64,000 bases of DNA from NCBI RefSeq assembly GCF_024979315.1, contig NZ_JANLCK010000006.1, positions 62,001-126,000 of the forward strand, in the 5' to 3' direction. This stretch comes from Herbiconiux oxytropis. GTDB lineage: Bacteria > Actinomycetota > Actinomycetes > Actinomycetales > Microbacteriaceae. The translations under genes and the position numbers were made by a program. This document shows, one piece after another, positions 9,885-18,001 of this stretch. The notes below the pieces were generated by a model. It ran no database searches, had not been told where the DNA came from, and was given only the letters and a program-made list of their open reading frames with translations. How positions within the stretch are numbered: the stretch's first letter is position 1; the number at the start of each line of letters is the position of its first letter.

Positions 9885-10376
9885 ATGGCCACGCCTCCCC
9901 CCGCCACCGCCTTCAGTCACGCCGGCGTCACCGTGCCCGACCTCGAGGCCGCCATCGACTGGTACCGCGACACGCTCGGCTACTACCTGCTGGCCGGCCC
10001 GCTCGAGGTGCTGGAGGACGACAGCCCCCTCGGCATCGCGGCGACCAACATCTACGGCGTGGGCTTCACGAGCTTCCGGTTCGCGCACCTCTGCGGTGCC
10101 GACGGTGCGGGGCTCGAGCTCTTCACCTTCGCCTCGCCCGCCACGGTGGCGCCCGAGGACAACTTCGAGTTCTGGAAGACGGGCATCAACCACATCTCGC
10201 TCACGGCCGTCGACTTCGAGGGCGTGAGCGACCGGATCGTGGCCGCCGGCGGCCGTGCCCGCTCGGAGACGGTGGTCATCGACCCGGCGAAGAACTACCG
10301 CATCCAGTACATGGAGGACCCCTGGGGCACGGTCGTGGAGCTCTGCTCCCACCCCTATACCCAGATGTGGGCCTGA
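9885..10376 (+). CDS. VOC-fold (glyoxalase/dioxygenase superfamily) protein
   Basis: 163 aa; ATG 9885 has a GAAGGAACG ribosome binding site, whereas the longer in-frame opening from 9333 is a shadow of the FAH gene. Starts with the VOC strand FSHAGVTVPDLEAAIDWYRDTLGY and has the expected metal ligands: His12, His in INHISLTAVD and Glu in GTVVELCSHP. One pair of beta-alpha-beta-beta-beta modules, length typical of lactoylglutathione lyase, methylmalonyl-CoA epimerase or small extradiol-type enzymes. Last gene of its unit. Function in the pathway cannot be fixed from sequence. Confidence 0.88.
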   Translation: MATPPPATAFSHAGVTVPDLEAAIDWYRDTLGYYLLAGPLEVLEDDSPLGIAATNIYGVGFTSFRFAHLCGADGAGLELFTFASPATVAPEDNFEFWKTGINHISLTAVDFEGVSDRIVAAGGRARSETVVIDPAKNYRIQYMEDPWGTVVELCSHPYTQMWA

Positions 10377-10452
10377 CTCCCTCTGCAGAGGGCGCTAGTT
10401 GTTGCTGGCCAGGAGGTTGTCGACGCGCACACTCGTAGGGCTGAGAGCAGGC

Positions 10453-11019
10453 TTACTGAAGTATGCGGTCGACGAGTTCGTCAACAGCGGCGTCGACAGA
10501 TAATCCCGTGTCGAGTGGCGCGGTGAGGTGGTCGAGCATCAGTCCGTCGATGGCGTAGTGGAACAAGGCGATCTCGGTTCGCCCCCCGGGCAGGCCAGAA
10601 GCGTCGTTGAATGCGACATCCTCCTGGAATGCTCGCTGTCGCCACGTTCCGAGCGTCGCGGCGATTGCGGGGCGTCGAGCGGCCTCCAGCCGCAGCTCGA
10701 AGAGGGCAAGCGACACATGCGGGTCAGCGCTGAGTCGTCGCACGACGTCTCGCAGGTAGTCGGCAAAGAGTGCCCGGTCGGCAGATCGAGCGCCACGGGA
10801 AGGAACGATGTCGGGATCGGGTGTTAGTCGCTCTCCGATGCGGTCAACGAGTGCGGAGATGAGATCGTCGCGGGTCGGGAAGTAGTTCGACGCGGTGCCG
10901 CGTGGCGTGCCGGCTGCGGCGTCGACAGCTCGGTGGGTGAGACCGCGGGCTCCTTCCTGAGCGAGCACGCGGATCCCGGCGTCGGCGAGAGCGGAGCGTC
11001 GTTCATCATTGCGGGCCAT
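10453..11019 (-). CDS. TetR family transcriptional regulator
   Basis: About 188 aa from ATG 11019 (alternatives ATG 11028 and TTG 11037 are in frame). N-terminal TetR DNA-binding domain: RRSALADAGIRVLAQEGARGLTHRAVDAAAGTPRGTASNYFPTRDDL spans the helix-turn-helix. The C-terminal ligand domain follows the pattern of TetR_C family regulators. It is divergent from the dihydrofolate-reductase-like gene and an inverted repeat lies between them, so it most likely represses both. It interrupts the aromatic block and does not itself look like the regulator of the GTGACGATCGTCAC sites. Confidence 0.88.
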   Translation of the reverse strand: MARNDERRSALADAGIRVLAQEGARGLTHRAVDAAAGTPRGTASNYFPTRDDLISALVDRIGERLTPDPDIVPSRGARSADRALFADYLRDVVRRLSADPHVSLALFELRLEAARRPAIAATLGTWRQRAFQEDVAFNDASGLPGGRTEIALFHYAIDGLMLDHLTAPLDTGLSVDAAVDELVDRILQ

Positions 11020-11052
11020 GTCGCCCATGCTAGCCAAACCACGACTGCTGTT

Positions 11053-11077
11053 GTAGTTTAACTACGACAAATGTCGT
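11053..11077. promoter_or_regulatory. Candidate TetR operator in divergent intergenic region
   Basis: GTAGTTTAACTAC at 11053-11065 is a perfect inverted repeat around a single central T, directly followed by an overlapping imperfect one, ACGACAAATGTCGT at 11064-11077. It lies between the divergent starts of the TetR gene (minus) and the dihydrofolate-reductase-like gene (plus), the usual place for an autoregulatory TetR site. Confidence 0.6.
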
Positions 11078-11090
11078 GATTGGAGAGATC

Positions 11091-11666
11091 GTGCGAGAAC
11101 TGATCTATTACGTCGCCGTCAGCATCGACGGGTATATCGCCGACCCGACGGGTGGGTTCGACGCGTTCCTTGTCGAAGGCGACCATTCGTCGGTGGTGTT
11201 CGGCGAGTACGCAGATGCGTTGCCCGCGCATGCACATGCAGCGCTGGGCATCGAACCGCCAAGAAAGCGATTCGACACGGTGATCATGGGGTGGAAGACA
11301 CTCAGACCCGCACTCGATATGGGCATCACCAGCCCCTACCCTCACCTGCGTCAGATCGTCGCGAGTCGCCACTCACGCGACGTCGACCCGGCGATCATCC
11401 TCACTGACGATCCGCGCGCCACGGTCCGCAGCCTGAAGCAAGAAGACGGTCTGGACGTCTGGCTCTGCGGTGGTGGCGAGCTTGCAGGCACGCTTCTGCC
11501 CGAGATCGATCGCCTCGTCATCAAACGCAACCCCGTCGTCTTCGGCTCTGGCATCTCCATGTTCGGCGGTGCCCCCTACGAGCTGTCCGCGTTCGCTCTG
11601 ACCGAAACCCGCTCCTTCGAGTCGGGTGTCGTGATCGAGGAGTACGTCTCCCGTGGCAGAGCATGA
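11091..11666 (+). CDS. Dihydrofolate reductase family protein (RibD C-terminal-like)
   Basis: 191 aa from GTG 11091, which has GGAGAG 4 bases upstream; another GTG at 11076 is in frame. N-terminus RELIYYVAVSIDGYIADPTG and the MGWKTLRPALDMG and LWLCGGGELAGTLL segments are typical of the DHFR/RibD C-terminal superfamily proteins of unknown substrate found beside TetR regulators. They are NADPH-dependent reductases or resistance-like proteins. Divergent from, and probably controlled by, the TetR gene next to it. No clear link to the aromatic pathway. Confidence 0.88.
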   Translation: MRELIYYVAVSIDGYIADPTGGFDAFLVEGDHSSVVFGEYADALPAHAHAALGIEPPRKRFDTVIMGWKTLRPALDMGITSPYPHLRQIVASRHSRDVDPAIILTDDPRATVRSLKQEDGLDVWLCGGGELAGTLLPEIDRLVIKRNPVVFGSGISMFGGAPYELSAFALTETRSFESGVVIEEYVSRGRA

Positions 11667-11753
11667 GTATCGTGAACGGGCCATCGCGCGAAGGCCACCG
11701 CATGCGAACGCTCGAGCTCGCTCTCGAAGGCGTAGCAATCAGTCGCCGGACAG

Positions 11754-13382
11754 CTAGTGGCCTTTGAAGGCCTCGTGCAGCCACCAGGAGCCGCCGTCGG
11801 AGGCGATCTTCGCGTCGATCACCAGGGGCGCCGTGGGTGAGGATGCGAGCCAATCGGTCACGCCCGCCAGGTCGGCGGGGCTCCGCACCGTGAGGGCGGC
11901 CGCCCCGTAGCCGCGCGCGATCGAGGCGATGTCGGTCTCCGGGAACGTGACGGTCGAGAGGTCCGTGCCCTCGCCGAAGTGGTGCACCTCCGCGCCGTAG
12001 GCGGCGTCGTTGTAGACGACCACCACGAGCGGCAGCCCGATCCGCACGGCCGTCTCGAGCTCCGCGATGGCCATCAGGAACCCGCCGTCTCCCGTGCCGA
12101 GCACGGGCAGCCGCGACGGCTGCGCGAGCGCGGCGCCGATGGCGGTGGCGAGCCCGAGGCCGATCGACTGGAAGGCCTGCGTGAAGCAGAAGCCCCGCTC
12201 GTCCGGCACCGCGAGGTAGGCGCTCGGGTAGCCCATGAAGTTGCCCGAGTCGATCGACACGATCCGTTCGGCGGGCAGCAGCCGGTCGAGCTCCTTCGAG
12301 AGCTCACGCGGGTCGATCGCCGTGGCGGTCGAGACGTCCGGCGTCTCCTCGTCGTTCCAGCGCACCGAGCCCTCGAGCGGCGCCGAGCGGTAGCCGGCGC
12401 CCTCGCGCGGCGACGCCTCGAGCGCCGCGAGCACGTCGACGGCGGTGAGAGCGGAGTCGCCCACCACGCCGAGGTCGATCGGGCGATTGGCGCCGAGGGC
12501 CCGGCCCTCGACATCCACCTGCACGACGGTCGCGTCGGGGCCGATGAGGTTGCCGTGCCGCATGGTCCACATGTTGAGCGCGCAGCCCCAGCCCACCACG
12601 AGGTCGGCGGAGGAGATGAGCTCGGCCGTGCGGGGCGACGAGAAACCGCCCGAGATGCCGAGCGCGAACGGCTGGCCCTGGAAGAGTCCGTTGGCCACGG
12701 CCGAGGTGGCCAGAAGGGCTCCGGATGCCTCGGCGAGGGCCACGAGCTCGGGCCCCGCACCACGGGCTCCGCGGCCGGCCACGAACACCGGGCGGGAGGC
12801 GGCGCGGATGGCGGCGGCGAGCTCCTCGACGGCTGCGGCCGACGGGCGGATCGGCGTGTCGGCCAGCACCGAGAGGTCGTCCGGCAGAGCGGGAGCGGCG
12901 GCGGCCTGCACGTCGAGGGGCAGGCTGATCACGACCGTGCGGCGCTCGTTGACGGCCGTGCGGTAGGCCCGCACGACATCCGCGAGCGCCGTGCCCGCCG
13001 AGTGCACGCGCTCGGCGACGGCGCCGAGACTGCGGGCCAGCGCATCCTGATCGATCTTGAAGTTCGAGGTGACCGAGCCGTTCGCCACGTCGGCCGTGAG
13101 CACGATCATCGGCGTGCGGCTCTTGGCCGCCTCGCCGATGCCCGTGGCCGCGTTGGTGAGGCCGCAGCCCTGGTGCGTGGTGAGCACGGCGGGCAGGTCG
13201 CTCATGCGGGAGAAGGCGTCGGCCATCGTGGCCGCACCGCCCTCGTGCCGGGCCGTGGTGACCGGCACGCCGGCGGCCGCGAGCGCGTTGGTGACCTCGA
13301 AGTTGCCACTGCCGACCACGGTGAAGACGTGGCCGACACCGAGCCGGCCGAGGGCGGTTCCGACGAGTTCTGCGACGTTCAC
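11754..13382 (-). CDS. Thiamine-diphosphate-dependent decarboxylase/synthase, acetolactate synthase large-subunit/benzoylformate decarboxylase type
   Basis: 542 aa, GTG start 13382 three bases after the stop of the cyclase-family gene, so both form one operon. Three-domain TPP enzyme: N-terminal Pyr domain with the activating Glu47 in ARHEGGAA, a central domain, and the PP domain with GTGDGGFLMAIAEL and the VVVYNDAAYGAE metal site. Family members decarboxylate 2-oxo acids or join them to aldehydes. Its partner at 13386 belongs to the fold that opens isatin and N-formylkynurenine amide bonds. A hydrolase plus 2-oxo acid decarboxylase pair fits isatin to isatinate to decarboxylated product, but other arylglyoxylates are equally possible; this is inference. 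Confidence 0.88.
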   Translation of the reverse strand: MNVAELVGTALGRLGVGHVFTVVGSGNFEVTNALAAAGVPVTTARHEGGAATMADAFSRMSDLPAVLTTHQGCGLTNAATGIGEAAKSRTPMIVLTADVANGSVTSNFKIDQDALARSLGAVAERVHSAGTALADVVRAYRTAVNERRTVVISLPLDVQAAAAPALPDDLSVLADTPIRPSAAAVEELAAAIRAASRPVFVAGRGARGAGPELVALAEASGALLATSAVANGLFQGQPFALGISGGFSSPRTAELISSADLVVGWGCALNMWTMRHGNLIGPDATVVQVDVEGRALGANRPIDLGVVGDSALTAVDVLAALEASPREGAGYRSAPLEGSVRWNDEETPDVSTATAIDPRELSKELDRLLPAERIVSIDSGNFMGYPSAYLAVPDERGFCFTQAFQSIGLGLATAIGAALAQPSRLPVLGTGDGGFLMAIAELETAVRIGLPLVVVVYNDAAYGAEVHHFGEGTDLSTVTFPETDIASIARGYGAAALTVRSPADLAGVTDWLASSPTAPLVIDAKIASDGGSWWLHEAFKGH

Positions 13383-13385
13383 GAC

Positions 13386-14168
13386 TCAGGCGCCGGTGAT
13401 CGCGAACACGCGGGTGGGGCTGCCCGTGCCGCCGACGATCGGCAGCGGGCTGACCACGATCATGGCGCCGGTGGCGGGGAGGTCGCCGAGGTTCTGGAGC
13501 GATGTGAGGCCGTACTTGTCGGCGCCGAGCAGGTAGTAGTGGGCCGGGAACGCCGGGTCCATGCCGCCGGCCGAGCCGGCGTCGATGCCCACGGTCTCCA
13601 CGCCGAAGCCCGAGATCGGGCGCTCCTCGGCGAGCCACTGGGCGCAGGCGGCCGAGATGCCCGGGGTGTGCGGGCCGTTCTCGTCGGCGTTGAGGAACGC
13701 GTCCTGGTCGTCCGAGAACTTCTCCCAGCCGGTGCGGAGGAGGAGCCAGCTGTTCGCGGGGAGCTCGCCGTGCTCGGCCTCCCAGGCCAGGATGTCGTCG
13801 ACCTCGAGCAGGAAGTCGGCGTCGGCCTCCACCTCGGCGGTCTTGTCGATCACACAGGCCGGGCCGATCAGGCGCTCGGGCAGGATCTCGGAGACGTCGA
13901 GGCCCTCGCGGCCCGAGGCCCAGTGCACCGGGGCGTCGATGTGCGTGCCGATGTGCTCGCCGGTGTGGATGTTGTGGTGCTTCCAGTACGGGCCGGGCTC
14001 GTTGTAGGCGCTGACCTCTTCGAGGCTGAAGTCGATCAGATTGGCGAACGGATCCGGCAGGCGGAGGGTTGGGGTGGTGCTGCTCAGCCTGTTCGTCAGG
14101 TCGACGACCTTCAGTGAGCCTCCGGTGATCCCGGAGAGGAATTCTGCGATGACATTCGATCCGCTCAC
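13386..14168 (-). CDS. Cyclase family metal-dependent hydrolase (kynurenine formamidase / isatin hydrolase fold)
   Basis: 260 aa, ATG 14168. The signature HxGTHxDxPxH is present as HIGTHIDAPVH at residues 72-82, with further metal-site region near the C-terminus. The family binds Mn or Zn and hydrolyses amide or lactam bonds (N-formylkynurenine, isatin) or closes rings. It is first in a two-gene minus-strand operon with the TPP enzyme, divergent from the Liv-type importer, and shares the intergenic region that contains operator copy 2. A second cyclase-family gene occurs at 56370 in another cluster, also with a TPP enzyme. Confidence 0.9.
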   Translation of the reverse strand: MSGSNVIAEFLSGITGGSLKVVDLTNRLSSTTPTLRLPDPFANLIDFSLEEVSAYNEPGPYWKHHNIHTGEHIGTHIDAPVHWASGREGLDVSEILPERLIGPACVIDKTAEVEADADFLLEVDDILAWEAEHGELPANSWLLLRTGWEKFSDDQDAFLNADENGPHTPGISAACAQWLAEERPISGFGVETVGIDAGSAGGMDPAFPAHYYLLGADKYGLTSLQNLGDLPATGAMIVVSPLPIVGGTGSPTRVFAITGA

Positions 14169-14230
14169 GATTCTCCAATCAGATGTGTGACCCGACTCTA
14201 GCGCCCACCGTCCGAATCTGGCACCCTCAA

Positions 14231-14255
14231 CTAACGATCGTCATGCGGCTGTAAT
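14231..14255. promoter_or_regulatory. Promoter with shared palindromic operator, copy 2
   Basis: CTAACGATCGTCAT at 14231-14244 keeps the core ACGATCGT (14234-14241) of the shared palindrome, centred between 14237 and 14238. TGTAAT follows at 14250-14255, again starting 12.5 bases from the centre. It is in the divergent region between the cyclase/TPP operon (minus) and the Liv-type importer (plus), so it may control both. Confidence 0.62.
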
Positions 14256-14349
14256 TCTCCGGAAACGAAAGCACCGTAGCTTGAGTCTCCAGACAGCACC
14301 GCAACGCACCGCACAGCAACGCACCCGTATCCCTACCCGGAGGTCCGTC

Positions 14350-15564
14350 ATGAAACCCATCGTCGCCCGAAGCGGAGCCGCCGTCGCGGTCGCCGCGTCG
14401 TTCGTGCTCCTCGCCGGCTGCGTCAGCAGCGCCCCGGCCGAGTCCGACTCCACCTCGTCCGCCGCCGGTGAGGGCGGGGGTCTCACCATCGGCGTCGTCA
14501 TGGCCGAGACCGGCTTCATGTCGCCGTTCGACATCCCCGCGCTCAACACCATCAAGATGGAGGTCGACGCGGTCAACGAGGCCGGGGGCATCGACGGAGC
14601 GCCGATCGAGCTCAACATCGTCGACACCGGCTCGGACCTCGACCAGTACGCCTCGGCGGCCCAGGAGGTCATCGACGCGGGCGCCGACGTCATCGTCGTG
14701 ACCTGCGACTACGACGTCGCGAGCCCCGCCTCCCTCGTGGCCGAGGCCGCGGGCATCCTCAACATCGCCCCGTGCGTGGGTGACACCATCTACGGCCCCG
14801 CGGGCGGCCTCGAGCTCGGCTTCTCGATGGGCAACGGCACCCCCGGCGAGTCGTCGGTGATGGCCGAGTTCGCCGTCGACGAGGGCTGGAAGAACGCCGT
14901 GTTCCTCACCGACACCTCGATCAAGTACACGGTCGGCCAGTGCGACGTGGCCCAGAAGCGCTTCGAGGAGCTCGGCGGCACCACGGTCGGCACCTACGAC
15001 TACGTGCAGGGCGAGTCGATCGTCGAGACCGTCTCCCAGATCACCGCGGGCACCGCGCCCGACGTGGTGTTCAACTGCGGCTACAGCCCGGGCGGCGCCC
15101 AGGCGGCCAAGGATCTCCGCGACAACGGCGTGACCGCCCCGATCGTCTCGGGGTTCGGCATGGACGGCACCTTCTGGCTCGACTCCGTTCCCGGGCTGAG
15201 CGACTACTACACCGTGACCTACTCCTCCATCATGGGCGACGACCCCAACGCGGCGGTCAACGAGCTGGCCGACGGCTACGAGGCCGAGTACGGTGAGCGC
15301 CCGAGCGTGGGCAGCTTCGTGACCGGCACGTCGACCGTGCAGGCGCTCGTCGCGGCTCACGAGACCGCGGGTTCGTGGGACGGCAAGGCCCTCGCCGACG
15401 CCTTCCTCGCCTTCGACGGCGAAGACCTCCTGGTGGGGCCGACGAGCTTCACCGATGAGCTGCACATCAACGTCGAGCGCCCCCAGCGCGTGATGAAGAT
15501 CACCGGCGGCGAGCTCGCGTTCCTCGAGGAGCGGGCGCCCGAGAAGGTCGTCTTCGTTGACTGA
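14350..15564 (+). CDS. ABC transporter substrate-binding lipoprotein (Liv/branched-chain amino acid type)
   Basis: 404 aa from ATG 14350; the upstream in-frame opening at 14281 lacks a signal start. Lipoprotein signal with lipobox LAGC, Cys24, followed by a Ser/Glu-rich linker. The mature domain has the periplasmic-binding fold type I pattern of Liv-type receptors (LTIGVVMAETGFMSPFDIPALNTIKM..., then VDAVNEAGGIDGAPIEL). Liv-type systems carry branched amino acids but also urea, amides and many aromatic acids. It is the first gene of a five-gene importer operon, expressed from the shared-operator promoter. Confidence 0.92.
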   Translation: MKPIVARSGAAVAVAASFVLLAGCVSSAPAESDSTSSAAGEGGGLTIGVVMAETGFMSPFDIPALNTIKMEVDAVNEAGGIDGAPIELNIVDTGSDLDQYASAAQEVIDAGADVIVVTCDYDVASPASLVAEAAGILNIAPCVGDTIYGPAGGLELGFSMGNGTPGESSVMAEFAVDEGWKNAVFLTDTSIKYTVGQCDVAQKRFEELGGTTVGTYDYVQGESIVETVSQITAGTAPDVVFNCGYSPGGAQAAKDLRDNGVTAPIVSGFGMDGTFWLDSVPGLSDYYTVTYSSIMGDDPNAAVNELADGYEAEYGERPSVGSFVTGTSTVQALVAAHETAGSWDGKALADAFLAFDGEDLLVGPTSFTDELHINVERPQRVMKITGGELAFLEERAPEKVVFVD

Positions 15565-16354
15565 CAGCTCCACCCCGCAGGGGTCGCCCTCTTCGCAGCC
15601 AGGGCCTTCGGGCACCCTGGCCGCGGAGGGGGTGACCCGGCACTTCGCCGGGGTCAAGGCCCTGAGCGACGTGCACCTCGAGGTGCCGGCCGGGCGCATC
15701 ACGGGCCTGATCGGCCCGAACGGCGCCGGCAAGTCGACCCTCGTGAACATCCTGAGCGGCTACGACCGGCCCGACGAGGGCCGGGTGCTCCTCGGCGGCG
15801 TCGACCGCACCCGGGAGCGCTCCTACCGGCGCACCCGCCGCGGGGTCGCGCGCACCTTCCAGCACGGTCACATCTTCAAGGAGCAGACCATCCTCGAGAA
15901 CGTGCAGCTCGGCGCCCTGGGCGTCGGCCGCAGCTCCCGGGCCGCCCGGCGGGAGGCGATCGAGATCCTCGACCGCTTCGACCTGCTCGAGCACGCCGGC
16001 GAGAGCGCCGCGCACCTCCCGCACGGCGTCGAGCGCCGGCTCGGGGTGGCCAGAGCCCTCGCCACGCGCCCCACCCACCTGCTGCTCGACGAGCCGGCCG
16101 CCGGACTCAATGACGGCGAGATGGAGCTGTTCAAGAGCGCCATCCGCTCGGTCGTCGACGACCTCGACGTGGGCGTGCTGCTCATCGACCACAACATGCG
16201 GCTGATCTTCGGCGCCTGCGACCACATCCACGTGCTCGCCGCGGGCGCCAACGTGGTCGACGGGCCGCCCGAGACGGTGCGCGCCGACCCGCGCCTGGCC
16301 GAGTCCTATCTCGGCAGCATGGCCGCCACGATCGCGGGAGGCGACGATGCCTGA
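15557..16354 (+). CDS. ABC transporter ATP-binding protein (LivG type)
   Basis: 265 aa from a TTG at 15557 that overlaps the stop of the binding protein by 8 bases, with GAAGG upstream; a GTG at 15632 in frame is the alternative. Walker A GPNGAGKSTLVN, Q-loop region VARTFQHGHIFKEQT, signature variant LPHGVERRLGVARAL and Walker B LLLDEPAAGLN. The HGVERR signature and the GLN after DEPAA are typical of LivG. Works with the LivF-type ATPase as a heterodimer. Confidence 0.92.
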   Translation: MTDSSTPQGSPSSQPGPSGTLAAEGVTRHFAGVKALSDVHLEVPAGRITGLIGPNGAGKSTLVNILSGYDRPDEGRVLLGGVDRTRERSYRRTRRGVARTFQHGHIFKEQTILENVQLGALGVGRSSRAARREAIEILDRFDLLEHAGESAAHLPHGVERRLGVARALATRPTHLLLDEPAAGLNDGEMELFKSAIRSVVDDLDVGVLLIDHNMRLIFGACDHIHVLAAGANVVDGPPETVRADPRLAESYLGSMAATIAGGDDA

Positions 16355-17120
16355 CACCCCTGTGAACGGTGAGACACCTCAGAACGCTGCGTCCGCATCC
16401 GCCCGCCCCGAGCCCATCCTCGACGTGCAGAACCTCTCGGTGGCCTACGGCGGCGTCACCGCGGTGGCGGGCGTCTCGTTCCACGTCGGCCCCGGCGAGC
16501 TCGTGGGCGTCATCGGCCCGAACGGCGCCGGCAAGTCCTCCACCCTGCTCGCCCTCGCGGGGGCCGTGCGCGGCAAAGCGGATCGGCTGACCTTCGAGGG
16601 CACGTCCCTGCTCGGCCGCAAGCCCGAGCAGATCGCCCGCTCCGGCTTCGCCCTCGTGCCCGAGGGCCACCACATCTTCGGGGCCCTCTCGGTGAGCGAC
16701 AACCTCCGCCTCGGCGAGGTCGCGCGGCGCGACAGAGCGGGCCTCGCCACCACGCGGGAGTGGGTGCTCGAGCTCTTCCCGATTCTGCGGGAGTTCCTCG
16801 GCCGGCCCGCCGGCCTGCTCTCCGGCGGGCAGCAGCAGCAGCTCGCCATCGCGCGCGCCCTGCTCTCCGAGCCCCGTCTGCTCGTGCTCGACGAGCCCTC
16901 GCTCGGCCTCTCGCCCACCGCGATCGACACCGTCTTCGAGGCCATCGCCGCAGTGCAGCAGGCCGGCACCGCCGTGCTGCTCGTGGAGCAGCGCGCGCAG
17001 CAGACGGTGGCCGCGGCCGCCCGCACCCATGTCCTCGGCGAAGGCAGGATCACGATGACCCTCGGCCCCGCCGACGCCACCGACGCCGAACTCCTCGCGA
17101 AGGCCTACCTCGGATCATGA
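16347..17120 (+). CDS. ABC transporter ATP-binding protein (LivF type)
   Basis: 257 aa, ATG 16347 overlapping the LivG-type stop by 8 bases. Walker A GPNGAGKSSTLLA, the LVPEGHHIFGALSVSDNL segment typical of LivF, signature LSGGQQQQLAIARALL, Walker B LLVLDEPSLGLS. Starts with about 25 residues of low-complexity leader. Second ATPase of the Liv-type importer. Confidence 0.93.
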   Translation: MPDTPVNGETPQNAASASARPEPILDVQNLSVAYGGVTAVAGVSFHVGPGELVGVIGPNGAGKSSTLLALAGAVRGKADRLTFEGTSLLGRKPEQIARSGFALVPEGHHIFGALSVSDNLRLGEVARRDRAGLATTREWVLELFPILREFLGRPAGLLSGGQQQQLAIARALLSEPRLLVLDEPSLGLSPTAIDTVFEAIAAVQQAGTAVLLVEQRAQQTVAAAARTHVLGEGRITMTLGPADATDAELLAKAYLGS

Positions 17121-18001
17121 CCTCCTTCCTCCAGGCACTCATCGACGCCACCTCCGCGGGCGCCGTCTACGCGCTCGCGGCGCTCGGCATCGGCCTCGTC
17201 TTCGGCGTGCTGCGGCTCGCGAACTTCGCCTACGGCGAGATCATCACCGCCTCGGCCTACACGCTCATCATCGTCTGGCCGATGAACCCGGTGCTCGCCG
17301 TGCTGGGCGCCGCGGTGGTGGGCGTGGCCGTCGCGCTCGCCATGAACTACGCCGTGTTCTCCTGGCTGCGCTCGCAGTCGGCGGCCACGCTGCTCATCGC
17401 GAGCTTCGGCCTCAGCATCCTGCTGCAGCGCATCTACGAGGGCATCTTCGGCGCCAACGTGCTCTCGGCCTCCGTGGCGAGCGGGCTCTCGACCTCCGTG
17501 AACCTCGGCGGCGTGCGGCTCAACCTGCTCTCGGTCGTCACGATCGTGCTCGCCGCCATGCTCCTCGTGGGGGTGCAGCTCTTCCTCACCCGCACGAGCA
17601 TCGGGCTGCAGGTGCAGGCCGCGTCGGCCGACTTCCGGATCGCGCGCCTGCTCGGTGTGCGCTCGGGTCTCGTGATCGCCGTCACCTTCGCCATCAGCGG
17701 CTTCATCGCCGCGGCCGTCGCCTTCGTGCTCACCGTGCAGTCGGGCACCGTGGGGCCCTCGTTCGGCGTGCAGCCCACGCTCTTCGGCCTCATCGGCGCC
17801 GTGATCGGCGGTCTTCGCAACCTCCGCGGCGCGGTCGTCGGCGGCTTCGTGGTGGGCGTGGCGCTCTCCCTCCTCACCAGCTGGCTGCCGCCGGAGATCA
17901 ATCCGTTCCGCACGGCCTTCGTCTACCTCCTCGTCATCGCCGTGCTCGTGCTGCGGCCGAACGGCCTGTTCTCCGCAGGCGCCGGAAAGGTGCGCACATG
18001 A
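17117..18001 (+). CDS. ABC transporter permease (LivH type)
   Basis: 294 aa, ATG 17117 in an ATGA overlap with the LivF-type gene. Starts directly with a hydrophobic segment (LIDATSAGAVYALAALGIGLVFGVLRLANFAYG) characteristic of LivH, then further TM helices and the cytoplasmic loop region FRIARLLGVRSGLVIAVTFAISG. The ORF opening extends to 16760 but that part is a shadow of LivF. Pairs with the LivM-type permease. Confidence 0.92.
   Translation: MTSFLQALIDATSAGAVYALAALGIGLVFGVLRLANFAYGEIITASAYTLIIVWPMNPVLAVLGAAVVGVAVALAMNYAVFSWLRSQSAATLLIASFGLSILLQRIYEGIFGANVLSASVASGLSTSVNLGGVRLNLLSVVTIVLAAMLLVGVQLFLTRTSIGLQVQAASADFRIARLLGVRSGLVIAVTFAISGFIAAAVAFVLTVQSGTVGPSFGVQPTLFGLIGAVIGGLRNLRGAVVGGFVVGVALSLLTSWLPPEINPFRTAFVYLLVIAVLVLRPNGLFSAGAGKVRT

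Noticed and set aside
10379-10392. CCCTCTGCAGAGGG as terminator of the ligase-VOC unit
   Set aside because: Palindromic, but the stem is too short with almost no loop and no U tract; not enough support.
11979-14117. 712-residue open frame antisense to the TPP and cyclase genes
   Set aside because: His/Arg/Gly-rich translation without domain pattern; the minus-strand genes have full motifs. A shadow of high GC content.
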